Below, piece after piece: positions 7,059 to 15,423 of a DNA stretch of 21,127 nt. The DNA is taken from positions 1 through 21,127 of IMG/VR virus record IMGVR_UViG_3300028384_000943, one strand, 5' to 3'. Both the position numbers and the translations under genes were made by a program. The notes below the pieces were generated by a model, which was not told the DNA's origin, did not search any database, and saw only the letters and a list, made by a program, of their open reading frames with translations. The first letter of the stretch is position 1; each line of letters starts with the position of its first letter. This DNA is from a virus.

Positions 7059-10000
7059 ATGGCAAATACTTTAACGCAAACCCTTTTTGAAACCAAATAC
7101 AAAGACGATTTCAAAGATAGTGACCACTATCATAGAATATTGTTTAACAGTGGTAAGGTTCTTCAGGCAAGAGAATTAACTCAGCTACAGACCATTCTGC
7201 AAAAACAGATCGAGCGGTTTGGTACAAATATATTTAAAGAAGGTGGTGCTGTACTCGGTGGTGGTATTACCGTAAACACAAGATATGAATTTGTCAAACT
7301 CGATACCTCTGTTAATGGTTTGCCGGCCACACCTAACTCATTGCTGGGTGTTACTATTACCGGTGCTACATCAGGCATTATAGGTAAAATTGTAGAGGTT
7401 GTTCCTGCCACGGGTGGTGATCCAGCCACAATTTATGTTGAATACACAAATACAACTGCAGGTGTTGCAGGGGCAACAACTCCAATCCGGTTCACACCTG
7501 GTGAAAACCTGACTAACTCTGTTTCAACTTTAACGGTACAGTTAACTAACACTGTAGCAAATCCTGCATTTGGTACAGGAAGTAAAGCATCAACAAATAC
7601 AGGTGTATTTTTTACCCAAGGTAACTTTGTACAGGCTGATGCACAAAGTAAAATTATATCAAAATATACATCAAACCCTTCACTGAATGTTGGATTTAGA
7701 GTAGCACAAAGAATATTTACGGTAGACGATGATCAGGGGTTATATGATAATCAAGGGGCACTTCCAAATCTTACTGCTCCAGGCGCTGACCGTTATCGCA
7801 TTGACTTGACACTTGCACTTGAATCAGAGGTTGATTCAGATGAAATTTTTGTGTTCTATGCAAAAGTCCAGAAGGGTAAGGTCATTGAGGTTGTATCATC
7901 CGATGAATCATATAATAAAATTGAGGACTTCAGTGCAACCCGTATTAAAGAAATCAACGGTGACTTTATCAAGCGGCCATTTAAAATCAACTATGAAAGA
8001 CATCCGACTGATTCAGCAAATAAGTATTCTCTAAGAGTTTCTCCAGGTCTTGTATATCTCAATGGTTACAGAAACGAATATGCCGGATATACATCTCTTG
8101 ATGTGAATCGTGCTGATGATACCGAACAAATTACAAATGATGTGATATCTATCGGTATCGGTAACTATCTACTTTGTGATAGTTCACTTGGTGTTCCTAA
8201 CATTGATGAGTTCGAGCAGTATGACTTGATGGCCGGATATCGGTACAGTGGTGACAGCCTTGGTACTGCTAGAATTAAATCAGTTGAAGAGGATGGGGCA
8301 AATATCCGATATTACCTGATGGATGTTCAGATGAATGCAGGTAAAGATTTCCGTAAGGTTCGTTCAATCGGTATCAACAGTACAAACTATGCAAATCCAA
8401 TTTTGGAAAATGCAAGTGCTATATTAAAGGACAAAACAAACAACACTCTTCTTTATGGATTTACACACCCTCGTGTCCAAGGTATCGTGAACACGTCATA
8501 TAATGTTCTAAGAAGGGACACAAGAACAACCGATGGTTCCGGTAATGCTTCTTTGCCAACACTTTCTGGTGGTGAATTATATGCAGATACAACTGACTGG
8601 ATCATTGCAAGGACAGATACCGGTGTGTTAATTAGCCCGTCCATTACATTGATTGGTGGTGGAACTGGTGCAACAATTAGTGGTGCACCTACTTCTACAA
8701 ACCTTGAAATTCTATATAAGAAATCGGTCAATGCAACAGCAAGAACAAAAACCATCACAAATACAACTGTCACAACAACCGTGACAACCCCTGGAACTGG
8801 TGCACCATATATCTCACTTGGTAAGGCAGATATCACAGGGATTGAAAGAGTTCGTATCACTGATTCAGACGGTCAAGATGTACAGGCAAGGTTTGTTCTG
8901 GATAACGGACAAAGAGATAACTTCTACGATGTCGGTCGTTTGGTCCTTAAAGGTAACCAAACTGCACCAACAGGTAACGTCTTTGTTCGGTTTAACTACT
9001 ATGCACATGGTTCATCAGGTGACTTCTTTGCACCATCATCTTATCCATCACCTTACAACAAGATTCCAAAATACACCACTACATCAGGTAGAACATATGA
9101 CCTGAAAAATGTATTTGATTTCCGTTCTCGTAAGGATGATACAGGTGCAAACTTTAGTGCCGCAACAGCAAGAGTAAATTCCCTTCCGACAAACACCTCT
9201 TTGGTAACTGCAGATGTAACTTATTATCTTCCTCGCTACGATAAGTTGATTGCCACTAATCCTCTGCAGTATCTGGAGGGTAATTCAAGCTTTAATCCAC
9301 AATTCCCAGAAACACCAGAAGGTGCCATAGAGTTATATCAGATTAAGATGAACGCTGGTTCCATCTCTGATAGTGACATGGAGATGAGAAAGGTTGAGGC
9401 CAAAGGGTTTACGATGAAAGACCTATCACGACTTGAGGATAGGTTGGACAATCTTGAAGAGGTAACTGCTCTCAGTCTTTTGGAAATAGATCTTAAAAAC
9501 TTCTCTGTACTTGATTCAAATGGATTGGATAGAACCAAATCAGGGTTCTTGGTGGATAATTTTGTCGACCATCAGTCATCTGCAGTAGACAACGTTGAAT
9601 ATCGTGCAGCTGTTGATCCTCAGAATAAAATTCTAAGACCTCAGTTCTCAGAAGAAGAAATTAGACTGATTTATGATTCATCATTATCTACGAACACTAT
9701 CTTAAAAGGTGATAATGTTTATATGGATTACAATCATGCTTCATATATCAATCAGGATATCGCCTCTGGTACAGAAAACATTAACCCATTTGCGGTAATC
9801 ACCAACCATGGATTTACTGAACTGTCACCATCCTCTGACCACTGGAAAGAAACTAAGGTTCGTCACACAAAGGTTGTGAGTGGTGGAACAAAGTTGGATA
9901 ACCAGTCAAACAGACTATTCGGTAACTGGGGATGGAACTGGGGTGGAGTTTCTGTCGGTACCAATGTAACAGGTGCAAGGACTGCACAAGAAGGACAGTT

Positions 10001-12134
10001 TAACGTAACACGGGTAAATCGTGTTGTATCAGAACAAACTATCCGTGAAGTCATTGACGAAAAAGTTATTGATGTTGCATTGATTCCATTTATGAGATCA
10101 GTTAAGGTATCTTTCCGTGTACAAGGTTTGAAACCAAATACTCGTCACTATCCATTCTTCGATGGTGTTTCAGTTGCTGATTGGGGTGATGGAACAGTTA
10201 ACTTCTCAAGACATGCCGCAAACTCAACCGTTGCAGGTAACACAAATAATCGTGCAACAAATCATCCAGATGCACCAAATGCAGCAGACCGTGTGCTTAC
10301 CTCTGATGCACAAGGTAAGGTTGAAGGTACATTCTTTATACCAAATACAGATACTATTAGGTTCAGAACCGGTACTCGTGCATTTGAAGTGATGGATGTA
10401 ACAGGTGGTGATCGTGATTTCTCAACATCATCTGCCAAAGGTTTCTTTGATGCAAATGGTGTACTTGAAACAGTGGATCGTACCGTAAAGGCAACCCGTC
10501 AGATTGCAATCAGGTCTGTTGTAACAGGTCGCTCACGGATTAATCCTCCAAGTGATGGTCCAGGGTTTGGTGAACCAGGTGATCCTTTAGCACAATCATT
10601 CTTTGTAAATAAACCAAACGGTATATTCATCACGAAGGTTAAGGTATACTTTAAAACAAAAGACACAACAATACCTGTTCGTTGTGAAATCAGGCCTATG
10701 GTTAATGGATATCCGGATAACATTCCTGTTCCTGGAGCAGTTAAGTTCCTTAATCCTGTTGATGTAAGTGTATCAAATGATTCACTCACTGCAACAGAGT
10801 TTGAATTTGAAGAACCAGTATTCCTGAGCGGATTAACCGAATATGCCTTTGTCCTTCTTGCGGAATCAGTAGAGTATAATGTGTACGTTGCTGAAACTGA
10901 GAAATTTGAGGTTGGATCAACTTCACGTAAAGTTGCAAAACAACCTACACTCGGCTCAATGTTCCTATCACAGAATGGTTCAACTTGGACCGCTGCACAA
11001 AATAAGGACATAAAGTTTGAGTTAATGCAGGCTAAATTTACAAATACATCTGCAGAGGTTATCTTAGAAAATCCAAAACTTCCATTGGATCTGCTTCCTG
11101 TAAATCCATTTGAGGTTGACTCGGGTACAAACGTTGTAAAAGTTAATCAGCCGAACCACGGTTACATTGCAGGTGACACTGTTATCATAAGTGGTCTTGA
11201 TAGTTCAACATCATTCGGTAACGGTCTGACCGGTGCAAGTATGAATGGTTCCAGAACTATTATTGATGTGGATGAAAACTTCTACACGGTTACTGCTGGT
11301 GACTCATCTACTGCAGGTTCGGTATTCGGTGGAACGTCCGGTCTTGCAACTCAGAATATACACTATGAAATTCTGACACCTAAGATTCAAACCTTGATTC
11401 CAAAGAATACTGACATCACAATAGATGCAAAGCTCACTGACGGTAAATCTCTTGCCGGTAACGAAACACAATACACTAAGGCCGGTACATACAGCAGAAT
11501 TATCCTCAACGAAGATAACTACTTCTTGACACCTAAGGTTCTTGCCAACCACGAACGTGAGGCAAATTCAATGAGTGGTGCAAAATCTGCAACATTTAAA
11601 TTAAATCTAACATCTGCAGACAGTGATTTGTCTCCTGTAATTGATTTACAGAGAACAGGTATGTGGATGTTCCATAATGAAATTGATTTTCAGGATTCTG
11701 CAGGATCGCTTGGTGTAACCGTAAACTTGAACAGAAACAACCCAATTGATTATGCCGATGAAACCGACCCTAACGGTGGTTCACATCTGTCAAAACATGT
11801 CGTGAAACCTGTCATATTGGAATCTCCATCTGTGGGTGTTAAGGTGTTACTATCTGCAAACAAACCATCGGTTGCTGACTTTGATGTATACTATAAGGTT
11901 GCAACCGAAGATCAGAACTTTGATGATTTAAATTGGACAGAAATTGCTGCCGAAGAGGTTATTCAGAGTGATGAAAATCCGGCAGTGTTTAGAGATTACA
12001 CTTACTTGATTGGAGACACCGTAGGGTTTGTCGATCCATTTGATAAGTTTATAATTAAGATTGTGATGAAATCTAGAAGCAGTGCTTTGGTTCCTTCATT
12101 TAAAGATCTACGAGTAATTGCATTGGCGGTATAA
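7059..12134 (+). CDS. Giant DUF4815-type virion structural protein
   Basis: At 1691 residues this is the largest gene in the window. The start shows the DUF4815 hallmark: a YKDDFKDSDHYHRILF segment (14-29) followed by ARELTQLQTILQKQIERFG (37-55). Proteins with this domain sit just downstream of gp8 in T4-like cyanophages and are detected in virions; they occupy roughly the place of T4 gp10 and associated wedge parts, but direct homology to gp10 is not something I can show. The middle is a chain of beta-rich segments with Gly/Thr/Asn-rich turns. The last ~80 residues (VYYKVATE ... FRDYTYLIG ... FKDLRVIAL) form the conserved tail of the family. The start is preceded by TAAGGA, and the stop overlaps the next start as TAATG. 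Confidence 0.85.
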   Translation: MANTLTQTLFETKYKDDFKDSDHYHRILFNSGKVLQARELTQLQTILQKQIERFGTNIFKEGGAVLGGGITVNTRYEFVKLDTSVNGLPATPNSLLGVTITGATSGIIGKIVEVVPATGGDPATIYVEYTNTTAGVAGATTPIRFTPGENLTNSVSTLTVQLTNTVANPAFGTGSKASTNTGVFFTQGNFVQADAQSKIISKYTSNPSLNVGFRVAQRIFTVDDDQGLYDNQGALPNLTAPGADRYRIDLTLALESEVDSDEIFVFYAKVQKGKVIEVVSSDESYNKIEDFSATRIKEINGDFIKRPFKINYERHPTDSANKYSLRVSPGLVYLNGYRNEYAGYTSLDVNRADDTEQITNDVISIGIGNYLLCDSSLGVPNIDEFEQYDLMAGYRYSGDSLGTARIKSVEEDGANIRYYLMDVQMNAGKDFRKVRSIGINSTNYANPILENASAILKDKTNNTLLYGFTHPRVQGIVNTSYNVLRRDTRTTDGSGNASLPTLSGGELYADTTDWIIARTDTGVLISPSITLIGGGTGATISGAPTSTNLEILYKKSVNATARTKTITNTTVTTTVTTPGTGAPYISLGKADITGIERVRITDSDGQDVQARFVLDNGQRDNFYDVGRLVLKGNQTAPTGNVFVRFNYYAHGSSGDFFAPSSYPSPYNKIPKYTTTSGRTYDLKNVFDFRSRKDDTGANFSAATARVNSLPTNTSLVTADVTYYLPRYDKLIATNPLQYLEGNSSFNPQFPETPEGAIELYQIKMNAGSISDSDMEMRKVEAKGFTMKDLSRLEDRLDNLEEVTALSLLEIDLKNFSVLDSNGLDRTKSGFLVDNFVDHQSSAVDNVEYRAAVDPQNKILRPQFSEEEIRLIYDSSLSTNTILKGDNVYMDYNHASYINQDIASGTENINPFAVITNHGFTELSPSSDHWKETKVRHTKVVSGGTKLDNQSNRLFGNWGWNWGGVSVGTNVTGARTAQEGQFNVTRVNRVVSEQTIREVIDEKVIDVALIPFMRSVKVSFRVQGLKPNTRHYPFFDGVSVADWGDGTVNFSRHAANSTVAGNTNNRATNHPDAPNAADRVLTSDAQGKVEGTFFIPNTDTIRFRTGTRAFEVMDVTGGDRDFSTSSAKGFFDANGVLETVDRTVKATRQIAIRSVVTGRSRINPPSDGPGFGEPGDPLAQSFFVNKPNGIFITKVKVYFKTKDTTIPVRCEIRPMVNGYPDNIPVPGAVKFLNPVDVSVSNDSLTATEFEFEEPVFLSGLTEYAFVLLAESVEYNVYVAETEKFEVGSTSRKVAKQPTLGSMFLSQNGSTWTAAQNKDIKFELMQAKFTNTSAEVILENPKLPLDLLPVNPFEVDSGTNVVKVNQPNHGYIAGDTVIISGLDSSTSFGNGLTGASMNGSRTIIDVDENFYTVTAGDSSTAGSVFGGTSGLATQNIHYEILTPKIQTLIPKNTDITIDAKLTDGKSLAGNETQYTKAGTYSRIILNEDNYFLTPKVLANHEREANSMSGAKSATFKLNLTSADSDLSPVIDLQRTGMWMFHNEIDFQDSAGSLGVTVNLNRNNPIDYADETDPNGGSHLSKHVVKPVILESPSVGVKVLLSANKPSVADFDVYYKVATEDQNFDDLNWTEIAAEEVIQSDENPAVFRDYTYLIGDTVGFVDPFDKFIIKIVMKSRSSALVPSFKDLRVIALAV

Positions 12135-12337
12135 TGAAAGCAAGAGTTGAAAATCACAATACTCTAGTTCGTGATTTAAATAATAATGCAATATTGAATG
12201 TTGACACCTCGTCAATTAAAAAGGCAAAGATTGCTAAAAATTTAAGAAGATCACAGACGCAAGAGATTGAAGATATAAAGAATGATGTGACTGAACTTAA
12301 GTCCATGATGAGAGAAATACTGGATAGGCTACGATAA
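12134..12337 (+). CDS. Small coiled-coil protein, conserved baseplate neighbour
   Basis: The 67-residue product is basic in its middle (SSIKKAKIAKNLRR) and ends in a heptad-like helix, EIEDIKNDVTELKSMMREI, that should form a coiled coil. It begins MKARVENHNTLVRDLNNNA, a pattern I associate with a small gene that follows the DUF4815 gene in many T4-like marine phages. Both ends overlap neighbours by one base (TAATG), so translation is probably coupled to the giant upstream gene and to the fibre-like gene downstream. The function is not known; a small assembly factor or minor baseplate component is plausible. Confidence 0.75.
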   Translation: MKARVENHNTLVRDLNNNAILNVDTSSIKKAKIAKNLRRSQTQEIEDIKNDVTELKSMMREILDRLR

Positions 12338-13230
12338 TGGCAAGAAAAATACATATCGACAGTGATTATACTCTCCAGCAATGGATTGACAGTCAGAATA
12401 CCATGTCTGACTATATGGGTAATCTTGACAGTTTCAGATCAGATATCTTAGATAACTTTGTGGTCACTCCTCATAATAGTTCAACTGGGGCAAGTTTTGT
12501 CACAGCATTGAATTACCTCTATGATCCATTAATGCAAAAATTGTTGGGTATATTTAACGGTACGGGTTCTACAAATTTTGATGAACTTGAACTAAGAGTA
12601 GATTCTGGTACATTCAATATACTCAGAATAGATATGCAAGACTCTACTGTTGGAAAGAATAGTTTAGGAAGATCCACTCTCTTTGCTGCCGATGCTCATG
12701 TTCGTGACAGTTATGAGGATGGAGATTCTATCGGATCAACTAACCTTGCACAAAGCATCATCAACGGTTATGTTCATCTAATACCAGATTTTAACTATGA
12801 TTTGTATATTGAAAGTAATGCTACCTTTGCAAACATTGTTGTGAATGGTTCCTTCAATGCATCTCTTTTAGATAGTGCAAAGTTCAATCATTATCAGGTT
12901 GTTGATAGTTCAAGAGTTGACAAACTCATTGCTGATAGCAATGGTGTGGTCACAATATCACAAACACACATATTGAATTTTCATCCACAAAATCCGGATT
13001 TAGATTCGATAAGTGTCAGTAACGTTTTAAGAAATGTTAATCTCATCAGTGATAGTGCTGTTATCACTGATGCTAATATAAATAATTTAATCTTGGATAG
13101 TAATCTGGATTTTGACGGAATAAGATTTAGAACAGCAAGTAAATTTTTAATCACGGATTCCTCGAGTCCAGATTCAGCAAACGCCCCAGGTGTGATATAT
13201 CTTGGTGGATTTAAATTAGATTCGGTGTAG
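12337..13230 (+). CDS. Fibre-like structural protein, first of two paralogues
   Basis: The 297-residue protein has an N-terminal head domain (QQWIDSQNTMSDYMGNLDS, then FVTALNYLYDP) that recurs in the next gene, followed by a beta-rich region full of Asp-Ser dipeptides (16 in total) in contexts such as LLDSAKF, ISDSAVI and PDSAN. The shared head probably docks the protein on the baseplate, while the repeat part forms a shaft or adhesin. The start codon overlaps the upstream stop. An 11-bp inverted repeat and an internal TATAAATA sit near its 3' end. I do not recognise a specific T4 counterpart. Confidence 0.65.
   Translation: MARKIHIDSDYTLQQWIDSQNTMSDYMGNLDSFRSDILDNFVVTPHNSSTGASFVTALNYLYDPLMQKLLGIFNGTGSTNFDELELRVDSGTFNILRIDMQDSTVGKNSLGRSTLFAADAHVRDSYEDGDSIGSTNLAQSIINGYVHLIPDFNYDLYIESNATFANIVVNGSFNASLLDSAKFNHYQVVDSSRVDKLIADSNGVVTISQTHILNFHPQNPDLDSISVSNVLRNVNLISDSAVITDANINNLILDSNLDFDGIRFRTASKFLITDSSSPDSANAPGVIYLGGFKLDSV
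13044..13072. repeat. Perfect 11-bp inverted repeat inside a fibre-like gene
   Basis: CATCAGTGATA (13044-13054) and TATCACTGATG (13062-13072) are exact reverse complements around a 7-nt spacer GTGCTGT; a G-U pair could close the loop by one more step. The hairpin lies five bases upstream of an exact TATAAATA. There is no U-tract, but AT-rich sequence follows. Confidence 0.75.
13077..13084 (+). promoter_or_regulatory. Possible internal late promoter TATAAATA
   Basis: This exact TATAAATA lies inside the first fibre-like paralogue, about 150 bp before the start of the second (13234). It could give separate late transcription of the second paralogue and the genes after it. As it falls in AT-rich coding sequence, chance is possible; the adjoining hairpin makes it more interesting. 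Confidence 0.4.
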
Positions 13231-13233
13231 AAA

Positions 13234-13920
13234 ATGACAAGAAAAGAAGAGATATTAACCAATGCTCCAATAGGACAATGGGTAACTAAAACAAATCTGA
13301 TGTCAGATTACATCGGTGACCTTGACCTGTTGGACTCAGCATTTAGGGCATATGATAGTGATATATACAAATCAAATGATTCAAATGTTGTTTTTGCAAT
13401 TAACTATCTTTGGGATGCTATCGACAGCATCAACTCTTTATTAAACAGTGGTGTTCTTACACTCAAAAACATCAAGGCAGATTCAGCAACTTTTCGTATC
13501 ATTAGAGCAGGTATGCTTGTTGCCGATAGTGCTACCATTGATAGTGCCTATATTCAAGACCTTACCGTTTCCGGAGTCTTGGATGTAGATAGCGCAGAAT
13601 TTGATATCATCAATGTAAATACAATTAACGTTGACAGTGGTGGAACTCTTTACATTGACAGTGCAACAGTAAATTATTTAAATGCTAATTTTATTCTAAC
13701 CGATAGTGCTAAAATAAATAAACTGCAATCTGGTAGCATCATCTCTGATAGTGCTACGATTGACAGTGCATTCATAAATAACTTAACGGTAAGTGAATCA
13801 TTCACCTTTGATAGTAACAAATTTACGGATGCACATCTACTTACAATTAAAAATGAATCTGGCACAATTGTTCTTGCCGGATATATCTTGTCTACGGATT
13901 CTGATGTAGGAACTCCATAA
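13234..13920 (+). CDS. Fibre-like structural protein, second paralogue, DSA repeats
   Basis: The 228-residue product shares the head motif of the preceding gene (GQWVTKTNLMSDYIGDLD, then NVVFAINYLWD) and lies only 3 bp after it, pointing to tandem duplication. The rest is a run of short beta repeats: 15 Asp-Ser dipeptides, nine of them Asp-Ser-Ala. The unit DSATIDSA-[YF]-I-x-[DN]-LTVS occurs twice, at residues 98 and 172. It is shorter in the distal region than its paralogue. No strong Shine-Dalgarno sequence precedes the ATG, so translation may depend on the upstream ribosome. A trimeric fibre or fibre connector is the likely role, by inference. Confidence 0.65.
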   Translation: MTRKEEILTNAPIGQWVTKTNLMSDYIGDLDLLDSAFRAYDSDIYKSNDSNVVFAINYLWDAIDSINSLLNSGVLTLKNIKADSATFRIIRAGMLVADSATIDSAYIQDLTVSGVLDVDSAEFDIINVNTINVDSGGTLYIDSATVNYLNANFILTDSAKINKLQSGSIISDSATIDSAFINNLTVSESFTFDSNKFTDAHLLTIKNESGTIVLAGYILSTDSDVGTP

Positions 13921-14924
13921 TGGTGAATAGAGCATTTATTGAAAACGGATCCACAGGAATAAGAGAGACAACTCTTGCTGAGCATAATAACATGCTTGGC
14001 AGGATTGCATACCTTTATCAACAAAGTCAGCCGATTACATTATCCGTTGTGGCAAGTAACGGTAACATCTCACCGAACATGACAGACACCAGGTATAAGT
14101 CTGGTACCGCTGCAAGAAACACATCTGGTGCTTGGCCTGCAGTTACATCATATCCACCAGAAAGTACAACAGGGGAACCTGAACTGGTGGTAGGTACAAC
14201 TTATGATAAGATTTCTCAAACAGTCTCAACACCCACATCCTTTACAAATTCAGATTATCAGTCACTAAATATAAAACCTATATACCGTGAAACTGATGGA
14301 TCATTAAGAGAAATGTCATACAATCAGATATTGGCATACTTCATTGATGGTGTAGCTGATGCCATGGTTTCAACTAACACAGTTTCAGATGCTGCGGGTG
14401 GATCCTACTTTATATCAACTTCATCATCTGTTTCTGGTGCAACAAACCTTGGTACTGTCTTTGTTGACACTCATGCAAATCTTTCTGGATATTTAGCATC
14501 TAACATAGGAACAGCCGGTACATATCAAGATGTTTTTACTACCACAACATATAGTTTGTTTAGAGTAGATTCCGCTATTTCATCTCAAAGTTCTGGGTAT
14601 AGAACACCTCTTGTGGTTGACTATTCAGCAAATAGGAAGAACACTCCTGCAGGTTTAAGACATATGACATATGCAGAGTTTGATAGTTTATTCGAACCAC
14701 TAGTTAGATATGCATTACACAGTGTTGCAGGATACACACTTAGGTATAATATAAATGGTAGTGGTACAAGGCAAGGTACTCAGATTGCAAACAGACAGAT
14801 GATTGGTGTGAGTGGAGCATATACCAAATATGCAGCAACTCAAGATGATTACCGAGCACAAGAATTTCCTAACGGTACTCTTGTTGTACAGAATGCATTT
14901 AACCTTAATTTAGAGAGAACATAA
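13920..14924 (+). CDS. Virion structural protein of unknown role
   Basis: The 334-residue protein starts through a TAATG overlap with the second fibre-like paralogue. It is rich in Ser, Thr, Tyr, Gly and Asn and has few cysteines and no obvious membrane segment, as expected of a beta-rich capsid or tail surface protein. Recognisable stretches are IRETTLAEHNNMLGRIAYLY near the N terminus, and later LRHMTYAEFDSLFEPLVRYA and NGTLVVQNAF near the C terminus. I do not recognise a T4 counterpart. Its place between fibre genes suggests a fibre or baseplate tip component. Confidence 0.6.
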   Translation: MVNRAFIENGSTGIRETTLAEHNNMLGRIAYLYQQSQPITLSVVASNGNISPNMTDTRYKSGTAARNTSGAWPAVTSYPPESTTGEPELVVGTTYDKISQTVSTPTSFTNSDYQSLNIKPIYRETDGSLREMSYNQILAYFIDGVADAMVSTNTVSDAAGGSYFISTSSSVSGATNLGTVFVDTHANLSGYLASNIGTAGTYQDVFTTTTYSLFRVDSAISSQSSGYRTPLVVDYSANRKNTPAGLRHMTYAEFDSLFEPLVRYALHSVAGYTLRYNINGSGTRQGTQIANRQMIGVSGAYTKYAATQDDYRAQEFPNGTLVVQNAFNLNLERT

Positions 14925-14925
14925 G

Positions 14926-15423
14926 ATGCAAGGACATAAGTTTATAAAGGCAATGTTTGCCAATAATGAAAAGAACATCATTGAATCTCATTGGCAAAGT
15001 GAAGATAATGATAATGAGGTTAGAATAGAATTTTGTCCTGCTGAAGATGGTGACGAAGTATATGAGGAAATTAAAAAGCATATGGACATCGAGACAATAC
15101 ACGATGAAACATATGAGGCCATCAAAGCACAAGATCGTGTTTATCGTGAAGCAATTCTGGAATTAGCCAAACAAGAAGGATATGTTTGGGATATACAAGA
15201 CCTAGAAACTGACACAAAAATTGAACACATATTTAAGATTGCTACGAAAGCAATATTTGAAGACACAGATGCTGCATTAGAAAAAGAGAAATTATTTCTA
15301 TACAAACTTCAACTTTTTGAGGTTGGGAAAATTAAAGGTTCAAAAGATACAGCCTTAAAAAAGAAATTGAGACAAGCAAAGACTGTTATCGAGGCCACAA
15401 AGATTGCTTGTGAATTTTATTGA
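14926..15423 (+). CDS. Small acidic helical protein, unknown function
   Basis: The 165-residue product begins one base after the preceding stop. The N-terminal half is acidic (SEDNDNEVRIEF, EDGDEVYEEIKK), and the C-terminal half is helical and Lys-rich (DAALEKEKLFLYKLQLFE, KKKLRQAKTVIEA). It does not look like a structural beta protein; a chaperone or assembly factor for the neighbouring fibres would suit its place, but I have no motif to prove it. Its TGA stop at 15421-15423 touches the stop codon of the convergent radical SAM gene with no base between them. Confidence 0.6.
   Translation: MQGHKFIKAMFANNEKNIIESHWQSEDNDNEVRIEFCPAEDGDEVYEEIKKHMDIETIHDETYEAIKAQDRVYREAILELAKQEGYVWDIQDLETDTKIEHIFKIATKAIFEDTDAALEKEKLFLYKLQLFEVGKIKGSKDTALKKKLRQAKTVIEATKIACEFY

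Noticed and set aside
10499-11011. 170-residue minus-strand frame inside the DUF4815 gene
   Set aside because: It is antisense to conserved coding sequence, with no start site or motif of its own.
7059-12134. Naming the giant protein gp10
   Set aside because: Position is similar to T4 gp10, but I see DUF4815 family marks and no gp10 motif, so only a structural role is claimed.
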